From NCBI GenBank assembly GCA_963921795.1, contig OY997653.1:28062494-28126493 (forward strand): a DNA stretch of 64,000 bases, read 5' to 3'. The notes beneath the pieces are model-generated. The model was not told the origin of the DNA and ran no database searches. It saw only the letters and a program-made list of their open reading frames with translations. Shown here in pieces: positions 11,082 through 23,409 of this stretch. Each line of letters opens with the position of its first letter. The stretch's first letter is position 1. This DNA comes from Nannobrachium achirus. Taxonomy: Eukaryota; Chordata; Actinopteri; Myctophiformes; Myctophidae. The position numbers and the translations under genes were made by a program.

Positions 11082-12079
11082 TTGTGATTGGCCACTGAGC
11101 CCACATGGCCAATCACAACCAAGACATTGTACTGTCAAGTACACCCTGAATGATTGGGGGGGAGGTTCAGTAAAGAGACAGAAAGGGCTGGACGGCCAGT
11201 AAAACACGTTAAGGATTCATTTTCACGGCGAACCACCAGGATTGTCGCCAGATGGCTTGTACACCATTGAATGAATCTGACAATTAACATGGAAGTGGAA
11301 CATTAGGACTGCACTCCTAACGTGACTTATCCAACACGGCTGTCATCAAAAGGCTCCTTAAACACCTGCTCCTCCTCCCAGAAGCTAACGGGATAATTGC
11401 ATGGTGATGCCAAGATGAGCGGTGAGCCATAAATATAAAAGTTAGACCGCGACGAATCAAACTAACATTGGCCTTTTGTTTTGGTACTGGGACCGGTCGC
11501 TGCATTGTGATTGTGTCTAACGTGTCATGCAGGGGCGTGGGACGAGGAGTGGGACTGAGTTACTAGGGCCCAAGGTGGAGGGGCCTTAATTATTTTATAC
11601 TTTAGCTATTGAAAAATAGCAGATCTACAAGCTCACAGGGCGGCACCGAGTGCCGAGCTGCGAGCTTGTAGGTCTGCTATTTTTGAAAACTTGTGAAAAT
11701 GTGTGCAAATCTTTGAATGTATGTATTTTTTAAGCGAACATTTGTAACTCAAATTTTGCTTCTGGGGGTCCCTGGAACTAAATATTTTGAGATGGGGGTC
11801 CGTGGCCATCATTTTGGGAGTCCTTCACATGAAAACATAGGTTTTAAAAAAACAAAAACCTTAGAAAGATTTGAAATATTCAAAGACTTGCACAAATTTT
11901 CACGATTTTTCAAAAATAGCAGATCTACAAGCTCGCAGCGCGGCACTCGATCTGCAAGCTCACAACGCCTCGCAGCGCAGGCGCTGTGAGCTTGTAGATC
12001 TGCTATTTTTGGCTAAAGTTCTCAGAATAAGGACACTAGTATTCAAGTGGTTAATATAAAAATCACACCCGTGTGAAGT

Positions 12080-12083
12080 GGAG

Positions 12084-12169
<86 letters not shown>

Positions 12170-12786
12170 CATGTGTACCGATTTTTGTGACATTTGAAGA
12201 AAATATGTAGGAAAAGGAGCAAAAAGTGTGTTTTGGAGAAAATTCAAGATGGCGGAAAATCTATCCTGGCGCAAATGGGCGTGGCCTATATGGGGAGATG
12301 CGTCTTGACCCAAGGAATCCAGGGAAAAAAAGAATTTTAATTTTCCGATCTACGGTTCAAGAGTTACGGGGCAAAACGTAAAGTGGGCCGTTATAGCGCC
12401 ACCATGAGGCCGAGTGATGTAATTATTTTTCGATTCATTCTTAAAATCATTATGAATCTCCTCTCCGAGGTTTGAAACTGTAGCTCCTATGGTTTACGAG
12501 AGAAAAATACTTGAAAGTGATTTCTTGCATTGTCCCATTATAAGTCAATGGGGACAATTAAGCGTCGTTTTTTGCCGATTACGTCGGCATGGTAAGGCGG
12601 ATCGGAACGAAAGGTAATAGAACACCATTCCCGGCCGAGCCGCACATTTTGATGTATATATTGCGCGAGTGGCGTAAACGGTGCGGCACTAGTTACGCGC
12701 CGAAGTCAGGCTACATACACACAGACAGACACACAGACAGACACACACACAGACCCACACAGCCACGTATAGGGAGCTGCACACAG
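12080..12786. mobile_element. unclassified insertion bounded by GAGCTGTGTG and CACACAGCTC
   Basis: This insertion interrupts the family C portion. It begins with an 80-base TG run (to 12166), holds TCCCATTATAAGTCAATGGG, a common fish repeat motif, and ends in CA-rich sequence with CCACGTATAGG. A shorter relative with the flank CACACCCGTGTGAA is at 47240-47520. Confidence 0.55.
12085..12166. repeat. TG microsatellite
   Basis: About 40 TG units inside an insertion in a family C segment. Confidence 0.95.
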
Positions 12787-13126
12787 CTCCAAAAAGGACA
12801 TCACACAAAGATTTGGAGGACCCCCTATAGTAACTCTGAAGACCCCCTAGGGGTCCTGGACCCCCTGTTGAAGACTCTTGCTCTAATAGAATCCTGGGTA
12901 TGGTTGTAATATGCAACTTGTGTGTGTACTTTTGGTTTCTTCCTGAAAGCTGAAAGCCTCTGAGTCAAAAGGCCCAATCGAAATACACCGCTTTAGTGAC
13001 CCCTCCCCTTATTATCATACGACAACAGATGTGGGCGTGGCTAACCTCAGGTGGGTGGTGCTAAGGTGAAAATCAGGTATACCTAATGAATTGGTGGGTG
13101 TGGCCACATAAAAAACATAACTTTAA

Positions 13127-13462
13127 AGCCTCTGTCATAGTCCAAGGTGAAGAGCTATCACCTCACCGCGGTGTAGTGTTCTAGCTATCACCGGGTCCGC
13201 ATCAATATGCTGACGGGCCGGTATGCCGACACTAAACCTAACCCCAACCCTAACCCTAAACCTAACCTCAGTAACCGAGACGAGTAACTAACCTGCCGAA
13301 GGCTACTCGGAACAACGGACCGGCTATCACCTACGGACCCCGCTATCACCTACACGTCCTACAGTAGGTGATTAGGTGATAAGCTATCACATTTTTATGT
13401 GATAGCTAGAAACTACACTGCGGTGAGGTGATAGCGCTTCACCTTGGACTATGATAGAGGCT
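13127..13462. mobile_element. family I foldback element, TAA target
   Basis: Ends AGCCTCTGTCATAGTCCAAG and complementary CTTGGACTATGATAGAGGCT are flanked by TAA on both sides, as in PIF/Harbinger. It is nested in a degraded family H element (CACATAAAAAACATAAC... to CACGGCACCCCGTCTTTAA). A telomere-like stretch CCAACCCTAACCCTAAACC lies at about 13241-13260. Confidence 0.7.
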
Positions 13463-14039
13463 TAACACTTACACTTTTTTGATAATAATCTTCCTCCTAT
13501 ATAATCATAATAGCTGATGATCATGTTTTAGGGGGAAAAGAATCACGGCACCCCGTCTTTAAGGAGACTTTCACGAGGGATAGGCACCTTTTTGACTCTG
13601 GCAAGGATCGAACATTCGAACCTGTGTGATTCTTTTATTGTTACCACGTTCCCTCGGTTCTCCCCCAGCCACTCTCAGCGAGGACATTTCAGTCCCCATT
13701 CCTCAAACCGAAAAGGGAGGCGCGGTAGCATGTTCAGACTGAGTTACATCTGCCTGATTACCCTTCCCATACTGCAGCAGGAACGAGTTGAAGTGATGAG
13801 CTACTTTGACATTGAGGGCGAGCCAAAGAGCCCCTGCAACTCCTGATTTACTGCCCGTGGAAGATGATAGCACTTTGCCTGCCCAGCCCTCTTCTGTGTG
13901 ACTCCGCCGCGATTGGGAACGAGATGCACTTTCGATACAAGACTCCATTCCTCAATCTGCCAAAAGTAGGAGCTCATTAACCTAAGCAACGTCGTTAATT
14001 GCACTGGCGCTCTTCACTTCTGCTTGGTCATCAGATTAA

Positions 14040-14480
14040 ACCCTCAAAGACCATGGAACGTGCCCGTGTTAGATTTAAACCACTTTAACCATTATTTTAT
14101 GCTTTAACTATTGAAAAATAGCAGATATACAAGCTCACAGCGCGGCACCGAGTGCCGCGCTGCGAGCTTGTAGATCTGCTATTTTTTTTAAATCGTGAAA
14201 ATGTGTGCAAGTCTTTGAATATCTTTGACCCGATCTTTGACCCGACTTCTAAATCCTTCCTCCAAATCAGCCCTTCTCAAAATATGTTGTTCCAGGGACC
14301 CCCCAGAAGCAGAGATTTGAGTTACAAAAGTTTGCTTTGAAAAATATATATTGAAAAATTTACGATTTTTCAAAAATAGCAGATCTACAAGCTCGCAGCG
14401 CGGCACTCGGTGCCGCGCTCGCTTGTAGATCTGCTATTTTTCAATAGTTAAAGCATTCAATTATTCTAGGCCTAAATGGG
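14040..14480. mobile_element. family A element with TTAA ends
   Basis: Flanked by TTAA; the right terminus is CTAGGCCTAAATGGG. The two hairpins at 14114-14185 and about 14378-14443 are mirror images. The outer arms read AGATATAC in the left hairpin and the inner arms read AGATCTAC. The interior has GTTCCAGGGACCCCCCAG. There is no coding sequence. Confidence 0.8.
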
Positions 14481-15511
14481 TTAAAGGGGCACCAAAGGCT
14501 ACGAGAGATGGCGAGCGAGAGAGCAGCAGTTAACAAAACAGAGAGCTGGTGGAAGATGGCGGTGGAGGATATGAGGGCAGTTACAGAAAGGGCAGAGAAA
14601 GAAAGGTCAGGAGACGGATGCCGAACAAAGAGGGGACAGTCATGGGTTGTCAGGGCCGTCTTGTCCTCCAATCTTAACGTCCTCCTCTCAGCGAGCGGCC
14701 GAGACACGAGACCGTCTTCTCTTGCCGTCCCCGAGCTCCTCGGCTGTCACACAATGACACCATAATTACACAGCAGGGACCAGAGGGAACCGAGCCACTG
14801 GCCGCTAAGCCTCCGCACCGAAGGGAGAAATCAGCAACGCTCTGACAATGATGTGATTCAGCGTCTGAATTTCCCCTCATTTTCTTGATTTCTCCCCAAT
14901 GTGTTTTTCTTAAGATAACAGGTATCCGCATCCCTGTACACCCACCCAGGCCCTGAAGCTAGGGAACATTTCATCACATAAAAATGCACATGCAGGCTAT
15001 ATGCATTAATCGTCTTTCCATGCCAACTTGGAAGCATCCGCATATGCAGTGGCATTAAGATCTAATCACCAGTCTACAGCCGTGGTGATATGCTCGGGGG
15101 GGAAAGGCACTCTTATCGCGATCAACAGAGCACTCAGAGGTAGAACGGCCTCAAAAGGCTTTAAGAGTAAATGATTTCTTTCTTTCTTTCTCAATCTCTT
15201 GGCAGAAACACAACAACCGCCGGCGCCATTACAGGCTCACCTGCAGTCGGTACGATTAGAGTTAGCCACTGTGTTGCTGAATAAGAGTGAACGTATGGCT
15301 CTGATGCAAAACGTGGGCCAATTATCCTCCTCACCCCCATTCATCTCACCAAGAGACCACCATCGATTTGCAATTAGTCAGCGAGCGATGGATGGGGGGG
15401 TGGTGGGGGGCGGTCGGCGTCCACAAACTCTGTGTCTCACTTTTACAAAGCGATACTGTATCTCTCGAGCGTAGCGGTTGTTGTCATGGTGGATAAGTAT
15501 GCGGCCGTAGT

Positions 15512-15982
15512 CAGGGGCGTCACAAGGGGGGTGGAAAGTGGGACTGAGTTACTAGGGCCCAAGGTGGAGGGGCCTTCATTATTTTATACTTTAGCTATTG
15601 AAAAATAGCAGATATACAAGCTCAGCGCGGAACCGAGTGCCGCGCTGCGAACTTGAGCAATTCGTTGAATATATGTACTTTTTAAAGCGAACGTCTGTAA
15701 CTCAAATTTTGCTTCTGGGGGGTCGCTGGAACTGAATATTTTGATGGGGGTCCGTGACCAAATACATATCATTTTGGGGGTCCTTCACATGAAAATATCT
15801 GAGCACCACTGACATAGAAACATACGTTTAAAAAAAAAACCTTAGAAGGATTTGAAATATTCAGACAAATTTTCACGATTTTGCGCTGTGAGCTTGTATA
15901 TCTGCCATTTTTCAATAGTTAAAGCACAAAATGTCAGCGAATTCTTGCACCCAGGGCCCAGAATTTGGTGCGACATCCCCTG
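15512..15982. mobile_element. family A interior in hAT-like ends
   Basis: Starts CAGGGGCGTCACAAGG and ends TGCGACATCCCCTG, flanked by GCCGTAGT and GCCGCAGT (7 of 8). The left hairpin is shortened and the right one is mostly deleted. Confidence 0.75.
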
Positions 15983-16434
15983 GCCGCAGTGGCATCTCTG
16001 AGCAACTCCCCCCCTCCCCTTACCCTCCCCACCTCCTCTGTGTCAACCCCTTGGTCCCCGCGATGTCACCGCAGAATATATATAAGTACGTCTCCCCGTC
16101 CTCCTCTCCTCCTACCCCGTCTTCTTGGAGGCACGCAGGCTGTTTTATCAAACCCTGACTGGGAAGACAGATGGCTCTGAATAGGGGAGCCTAATGTAAA
16201 AGTGTGTGGAGTATGGCGGAGGGGGAGATAAGCGGCAGCCGGCCATTTCTCTCTGGCTGTGCAGGGGTACAGGGCCTTAAATCACCCGTTATCTCCTGCA
16301 GCCTCAGCCAGACGCTAATGGTCATCACGGCGGGGCTGAAGCCCTGCAGGCAGCGGGGAGGGGGGTACAGGGGCGGAGCGGCCGGCGTGGGGAGCAGGAG
16401 ACGTGGTGGAATCAGTCTGTGGACCAGTGGCGTC

Positions 16435-17379
16435 GGTTCAGCAAAAGCTAAGGTGTGGCAACATGACTGGTGTCTTGCACGCGCGCCCAAGACACCAGTC
16501 ATGTTGCCATACCTTAGCAACAGCCTGGTAAGTAGTAGATAGTAAGTAGTAGATAGTATTATTTTACCGCAAGGCACAAGTAAACTTAGCCTGGTTCAGA
16601 CACTGAATCGCTAGCCACACCCCTTTAAAATTTTGTTTCGGCGATTCAGGGAATCTGGTGTTGCTCTCACTGAAGAGGTTTTCCTCGTTTGGAAATCCGT
16701 AAGGCGAATCAGCGTTCTGAATCAGCGTCTTGTGATCAGTGTGGGTGGGGTTTTCCCAGAACTCATGTGCGATTCTCCGCCTCTGGACTTGACCACACAC
16801 ATCGCGTCGTGGTAAAATGCGATCGCATCGATCTTGCTATGAAACATCAGTAGCAGACATGTTATGTTGTGTTTGATTATTAATTTGTTGTGCTCCTATT
16901 CCTGCTGTTTCTTTGGTTAGCAAGTAGCACTAGCAAGCAACACTAGCCACTAGCCAGCCACACATAACAACACTACGTCATCTGACGGTCATACCTTAGC
17001 AACAGGTAAGTAGTAGATAGTATTATTTTACGGCAAGGCACAAGTACACAACTGACTGCCACACTTGGAGAAAAAAGTGCCTCTGCTGCTAATTTACAAT
17101 AATACATTGCATCTGTGCTGACCTACTGAATCGGGGAATAAACCATTTGTCGTGATAGGGGGGCTTCAAGTGTTGCGGAGAATATAATACATTGTGAAAG
17201 CGAACATTTTGTTCTAATTTGCATTGTAGTTAGTTTAAAGTGATTTAATAACAGAATAATCAACGCAGATAGTCATAGAGACATTTGTGAATTTATTTTA
17301 AGAAGTACATTCAATTTCTCCCCCCTGGGGCCAAGGTATGGCAGCTGCCATACCTTGCCATACCCAATTGACGCCTCTG
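16435..17379. mobile_element. family G element (inverted), internally duplicated
   Basis: Starts CAGTGGCGTCGGTTCAGC and ends CCCAATTGACGCCTCTG. A palindrome GGCAACATGACTGGTGT is near the left end. The segment AGTAGTAGATAGTATTATTTT occurs twice (about 16535 and 17010), bracketing an unrelated segment, which suggests insertion or duplication. Confidence 0.6.
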
Positions 17380-18401
17380 CTGGACTCCTCACTGCTGCAG
17401 CTACCATGACCAGAACATGGCGTGTGGGGGGGGGGGGGTCAATGGGAACATTACTCTATGTGCTCATACAATAGGGGTATCGCTATCGACGCAAAGGCAT
17501 GTTAGGATAGTGCACTAAGGCCATTGTGATAATAGCACTATCAAACAGTGCTGGCAACTTCATAGCATCACAGTGTGGTGTCACCACGCCGCGTGCGCCG
17601 TCATGTAATTATCGTTATTGCCGCCGTCATCGTTGATGAATGTCCCTCTGTCTACAGGCACGTACACACATAGACATCAAATGGGGGCTAGAGCCCCTGC
17701 CCTTTTTTTCTGTCTGTAAAAAGTGCCCTCTCCAGACCATGGATGCAGTTTTTACTATATGGTGAAAGAAAAGCAAATGCCCCTCTTTCAATGCCATACC
17801 TGAAGGCAGCGTTCAAGAGAATTGCCTTGTCCAAACTCTCCTTAACTTGAATGCTGCATCTTATGTTGAAAGAATCGCCCTCTCTGTGTAGAAGTCAAGC
17901 ATCGAAAATAGCCGACCTCCAAGCTCACAACACGTCGCAGTATTTTCTCCAAAAGGCCCTTTTGGAAATGTCAGCCCCTGCCTCTCTAACATTCTCTGCA
18001 CGTCCCTGATCACAATCATGTGGCTATTAACTCGTTGGTCCATTTATATGACACAGCCTAATTCTTTTTCCTCTTTGACTGCACCATACGCTACACGGGA
18101 AATGCAGAGTACAACTTGGCTGACTACAGCCCGTTCCGTTATCAGTGACATCACTGTGCTCTACACAGTATGACCAGCAGTGTTCCCATGACACCTCCCT
18201 ATCTCTGCATCTGTCCCACTGTCAACAGATTAAGCTGCTGAAGTCATTTCTAAGAGTACATAGCAGCTGTTGAAAAAAAAGAAAAAAAAAGACTGCTTAA
18301 GTGCACCGTTTCTTTTTCGCACCGTTTCTTTTTCGCACCGTTTCTTTTTCTTACTTGATAGGAAAGTTAACACGCTCATTCTAGGGTTAACACGCTCATT
18401 C

Positions 18402-18773
18402 TAGGGATGGGACGATATGAACATTTCATATCACGATTATTGTGACAAAAGAAATCGCGATTTACGATATCGCGATAATCAAAATCCATTAGCCTTGGGC
18501 GGAACATTTGCCAAAAAATAGCAGATCTACAAGGTCAAGGTGCATTTGATAGGGAGTGAAAAAAAGACTGTATCAAGTATGTATATTATAAGTACTTTTT
18601 TACCAATTATAGAGGGTTTAAGTGGTACCGGATATGCAGCTCTGCAAATAAAAGGTGAATTGATCCCAGTGCAAAATGGAGGACGATATCACGATAAATC
18701 GAAATCTCCAAGATACGATTATCGCAAGTGTTTATCACGATAAACGATAATATTGCGTATCGTCCCATCCGTA
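18402..18773. mobile_element. family E hAT-like element, hairpin deleted on one side
   Basis: Starts TAGGGATGGGACGATATG and ends ATCGTCCCATCCGTA. The central hairpin retains only AATAGCAGATCTACAAGG (18517-18534) before resuming the family order ATTTGATAGGGAGTG. The flanks GCTCATTC and GCACATTT match at 6 of 8 positions. Confidence 0.7.
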
Positions 18774-19434
18774 GCACATTTATGTGCAAAGTTAGATGTG
18801 GGAATTCGGGGTCTTTTGAAATCCATTAAAACTGCACCGTCATTTCCAAGTCACATTGCACTTAAGAAACCATATTCTCTACTTCCCATTGTGACAAACT
18901 ATTCTTCTTCCTGCAGATGTATTCGTTACAGAACAGCGGAGCGCTCTGGCACGCCGTTCAGGGGATTTTGCCTATTCTCGTGCCTTCTTTTGTCTCAGCA
19001 TTAAAACCAAGAGCATTGATTTATTGGAAACAAAAGTACTGTATGTGAGCCAAACAAAACACCCGTCTCCACTCAGAGGCTTAACTCCGGGCTCAGCCCT
19101 GCTGACAAGGCGCTGGACAGGAGGCTGAGGCATGTAAAAGTAGAACTGAATCAGTAGAAATATCCTATGGAGGAAAAGATATCCGTATAGCCTACTGCTG
19201 GTGAGGTCAATGGTCCCCCAAGTGCAATTTGAGTACGCAGCTACTGTATGTTATAGGTATTGTACCCACAGAGGCATGCGGAGTCAAATGTCAAATATGT
19301 TTCACACACATACTTGGTACACGAGGGTGAAAGAAAAATCTATAGCATGCGATCCATTTCACCCAGACAAACACCTGACCGTTTTCTGAAGGAAATCGTT
19401 GGGCTCAGCTTTGATGTGAGAAACCAGCTACTAG

Positions 19435-20436
19435 CAGGGGCGTCACAAGGGGGGGGGGGGGAGTGGGACTGAGTTACCATGGCCCAAGGTGGAGGGGCCT
19501 TGATTATTTTATACTTTAGCTATTGAAAAATAGCAGATATACAAGCTCACAGCGCGGAACCTGCGAGCTTGTAGATCTGCTATTTTTGAAAAGTCGTGAA
19601 AATGTGTGCAAATCTTTGAATATATGTATTTTTTAAGTGAACATTTGCAACTCAAGTTTTGCTTCTGGGGGGTCCCTGGCTGGAACAAAATATTTTGAGA
19701 TGGGGGTCCGTGGCCAAATACATATCATTTCGGGGGTCCTTGACATGAAAAAGTTTGAGCACCACTCAGGCGTGGAATTTCGTAATTTTAGGGGAAGGCC
19801 AGTTTGGCCTTTGGTGCTGTTTATTTTTTGAGGGCACAAAGGCCAAATGCCAGGGCAGGAAGGCCATCAAATAACAGGATTTTAGTCCATTGAAAGAATT
19901 AATTGAATTTAAGGGTTAACCCTAACCATAACTACAGTAAAGTTAACGCAAGTTTGGATTGCGTTAAAGATGGGAGTTAAGAATTAAGAATCTCAACAAA
20001 AGACAAGTTGACTACATGACAAGAAAGAGACACTGTCTGGTGTCTACATATTGACAGAGACAGAGCAGAAAGTGGTACAGTCACCTGGGCTGGGGCTTTA
20101 AGGCCACTTTGGCCTCAGGTCATGCCATTGGTTTGAGGGGCACAAGGCCAAACTGAGGGGCAACGACGGCCATGGCCTTCATGGCCTCCCTGAAATTCCT
20201 GCCCTGGCACCACTGACATAGAAGCATTTGAAATATTCAAAGACGTGCACACATTTTCACGCTTTTTCAAAAAAAATAGCAGATCTACCAGCTCGCTGTG
20301 AGCTTGTATATCTGAACAAAATAGAACAAAATAACGCGTAATAATGCGTTCCCAGTCTAAACGGGTTAAGAACATTCACGGGGGGCCCCGCAGTGAATCC
20401 TTGTACCCAGGGCCCAGAATGTGGTGCAAGGCTGGT
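19435..20436. mobile_element. family A interior in hAT-like ends with nested insertion
   Basis: Starts CAGGGGCGTCACAAGG. It has a left hairpin at 19521-19588, is interrupted at 19767-20206, continues to a reduced right hairpin near 20275-20316, and has the usual right part GGGCCCAGAATGTGGTG. The last bases are altered. Confidence 0.7.
19767..20206. mobile_element. nested hAT-like element, CAGGCGTGGAATTTC ends
   Basis: Inserted with a perfect 8-bp duplication GCACCACT (19759-19766 and 20207-20214). Ends CAGGCGTGGAATTTC and GAAATTCCTGCCCTG are inverted repeats. The interior repeats AAGGCC-type motifs. Confidence 0.85.
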
Positions 20437-21476
20437 TTCATCTAGCACTGTGGTGCAGCCGGGGCCACTGATTGGACCTGACAGACACCAGGCTACAATG
20501 GCCATTTTCCATTTCCACTCTCCTTCGCGAGGCAGTCGGAATGATTTTGCCTGCCCTTTACTAGATTGCTATTCAATGAAGCGTCAGCACAGCACCCTCG
20601 CAGTTATCGTACATACAATGTGAATTCCAATCAGTTAAACCACCGCCGCATCACTTCCTGCCTGGTCTGTGTGTTTTTTTCCTGCATTCGATATTAAGTC
20701 GGAAATTCAGGATTGGCCCACCTCATAAAATTCAATCAAACGTGGCCCTTCAGATCAATGTTTCTAGTCTAGGAGCTTGCTGGAACGTATTCTCAAATCC
20801 CGGTTTGCAGATAGTAAAAAAATGTATGTCATATTAACATGGCCGCGCACACCACCAGCAGTAAACGATATTACTTTTACGAGCTTGTATTCTTTAGAAA
20901 ACACTTTTGAACAGGAGTTTCCGCATGGTATATGCTTCAAATCAGTCAAACTTACCATCAAATCAAAAGTTAAAGCGATTGCGAGTATTCATGGGTTTCA
21001 TTTGTGGTCCTACACCAGCCATTTTAAGGACCGACACAGGTGTTTTGATTAAGGTAGAACATTGGTTCTATGCCAATCAGACAAATTGAGCACCTTTGTT
21101 GGTACTCAATATGGCCGGGTTAGGACTACAAATGCAACCCATGAATACGCAACTACAAAAACACTTGACCGTGTTGTTGACCGGGTTGTTTTTCACACCT
21201 TGATAGCTCAAACACAGAGGTGATGGCGTTGACACATTTGGTACATCCGTCCATTAACAAACGCAGCATGTAAGCGGCCCTGTGTGTGGGAGGAGGGACG
21301 GCGGCGACGGCGTCCCGTTGGGCTAGCGTTTAACCTGTCAACACTGGATGTGTTTAAATACGGATCAAGCAGCGAGATGGCACAGCCTCCCTCCAAGGCT
21401 CACCTTCACAGCAGCAGAGATGCCCCCAGTTAATAGTTAAGACTACAAATAAAGAGAAGTGAATCTGCCCGCTTAA

Positions 21477-21835
21477 ACCCTTAAGACTTGGAATTATTCT
21501 ATACTTTAGCTATTGAAAAATAGCAGATATACAAGCTGTGCCGCGCTGCGAGCTTGTAGATCCAGAAAGAGCCAATACACTTTCCGGCACCGGCACCTGC
21601 CGTGGCAATGATTCAAATACATGTAGTTTTGGGGGTCCTTGACGTGAAAAAGTTTGAGAACCACTGATTTGGAAGGAGGATTTAGAAGACGTTTATGGAA
21701 TCGGGTCAAAATATTCGAAGACTTGCAAAAATGTTCACGATTAAGAAAAAAAATAGCAGATTTACAAGCTCGCAGCGTGTGCTGTGAGCTTGTATATCTG
21801 CTATTCTTCAACAGTTAAAGCACAAAATAATGGTG
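21477..21835. mobile_element. family A copy, interior recombined
   Basis: TTAA at 21473 precedes ACCCTTAAGACTTGG. Two reduced hairpins (21515-21562 and 21752-21806) enclose the family A interior in shortened form. Confidence 0.6.
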
Positions 21836-22139
21836 GTGACACGTTCCAGGTGAGATGCCTTAAAACCTGAACGCTCTCGAGCAGGAGCACACAGGCCAAT
21901 TAACAGAATAATTAACTGAACTAACGTCTCTCTTAAATGACTGTTACAGGCCACTGTGACAGCAATTGTGTTTTAATTAAAGTGCCCTTCAGTTAGGCTC
22001 GTGCATTTAGAAAGCCCACGAGGCACGCCAACCCAGTGCAACGATGTTCAAAGAGCAACTTGGCGACCATGCGCACAGGCTAAATTGGTTGCAAATTGTT
22101 GCCAGGCAAGGCAGGAGAAAGGCAATAAAAAACACTTTG

Positions 22140-22430
22140 TGTCTGACTGATAGCCGATCTACAAGCTCACAATGTGTCGCAACGTGACGCATTGTGAGCT
22201 TGTAGATATGCTATTTTCAGATGTTTTTTCTCTACATTTAATTCACTGGAAAACCTGTGAAATGGGACATTCTGCATAATGAGTACTTTCTACTATTGGT
22301 ACTTTAAGTGCATTTTGATACCAATACTTTTGCACTTTTACTCAAGTAGCCTGCATTAATTCCAAACTTATACTTGTGGCAGAGTATTTCTACATTGCAG
22401 TACATTGATACTTTTACTTAAAGGCCCGCT
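22140..22430. mobile_element. family K fragment with intact hairpin
   Basis: The hairpin 22149-22218 (GATAGCCGATCTACAAGC and complement) is followed by TGGGACATTCTGCATAATGAG and ACTTTTACTCAAGTA, as in the fuller family K copy at 25614. Confidence 0.65.
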
Positions 22431-23017
22431 GACATGCCCCGAAATTATAATAGTATGATACAGTAGGTCACGTGGTCTCTTTGAAAACGGTCTGAAATAG
22501 TCTGAAACTCATGTCACAGTGTAATCTGCCCCTCGCTCCCCAACAACAGCTGACCAGTACAGTAAGTAGTCTAGTCAATTAATTTGATTGGCTTATAATT
22601 GTGCATTCTCACAATGACATCATAAACATAATATTAACTAATATTTTAAGATTACTTTTTAAAGTGACAGTACCCCTTTAGATGACAGTCCTACTTTAAG
22701 TAAAGAATATGTTTATACTTTTTCCACAACTGTTCATTAGTAAGGAACGGCGGCTCCCTACTGCGAACCGGATCCCGTCGGAACGTCCCATCTCTATTTG
22801 GTTTATAAGCTGTCCAACGGAGCATGTGGATCACTGATGTTATTAAAGCTGGGGTCTGTAACCAAACTCTGGGAACCCCACCAGGACAAATCATAAATAA
22901 GACAGGAGGAGAAGATCATAAATGCTTCAGACAGGCAGAAAGTAGGACACTAGACCGTCTACTCTAGAGAGACACCAGTTCAATAACGATTCTCTGCCAT
23001 TCCTGTTTTTTTGTGGG

Positions 23018-23409
23018 CAGGGGCGTCACAGGGGGGGAAAGTGGGACTGAGTTACTAGGGCCCAAGGTGGAGGGGCCCTAGCAATATTGAAAAATAGCAG
23101 ATATACAAGCTTGTAGATCTGCTATTTTTGAAAAGTTGTGAAAATGTGCGCAAATCTTTGAATATATCCATTTTTTAAGTGAACATTTGTAACTCAAATT
23201 TTTCTTCATGGGGGGTCCCTGGAACCCCCCCCCCCCCCAGCGCGAACCCCCCCCCCAGTCCCTGGAACCCCCCCCCCAGCGCGGCACCGAGCGGCACTCG
23301 GTGCCGCGCTGTGAGCTTGTATATCTGCTATTTTTCAATGGTTAACATTCATGGGGGGCCCGCAGTGAATCCTTGTACCCAGGGCCCAGAATTTGGTGTG
23401 ACGCCCCTG
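23018..23409. mobile_element. family A interior in hAT-like ends, poly-C expanded
   Basis: Starts CAGGGGCGTCACAGG and ends GTGTGACGCCCCTG. The shared direct repeat TTTTTGTGGG is on both sides. The left hairpin is collapsed to AGCAGATATACAAGCTTGTA, and the centre has runs of C around 23227-23277. Confidence 0.75.

Larger units (their letters stand above)
11530..12880. mobile_element. chimera of family A left part and family C right part
   Basis: The left side starts CAGGGGCGTGGG and has the family A order through hairpin 11603-11685, GGGGTCCGTGGCC and a second hairpin. At the second hairpin (11920-12015) the sequence changes to the family C continuation GGCTAAAGTTCTCAGAAT. It then ends, after an insertion, as CCCCCTGTTGAAGACTCTTG. 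No matching target duplication was found. Confidence 0.7.

Noticed and set aside
13234..13270. Chromosome-end telomere sequence
   Set aside because: Only about 35 degenerate bases inside a transposon.
14508..14765. Open frames between family A copies at 14.5-15 kb
   Set aside because: No recognisable domain, and overlapping frames on both strands have similar length, typical of chance.
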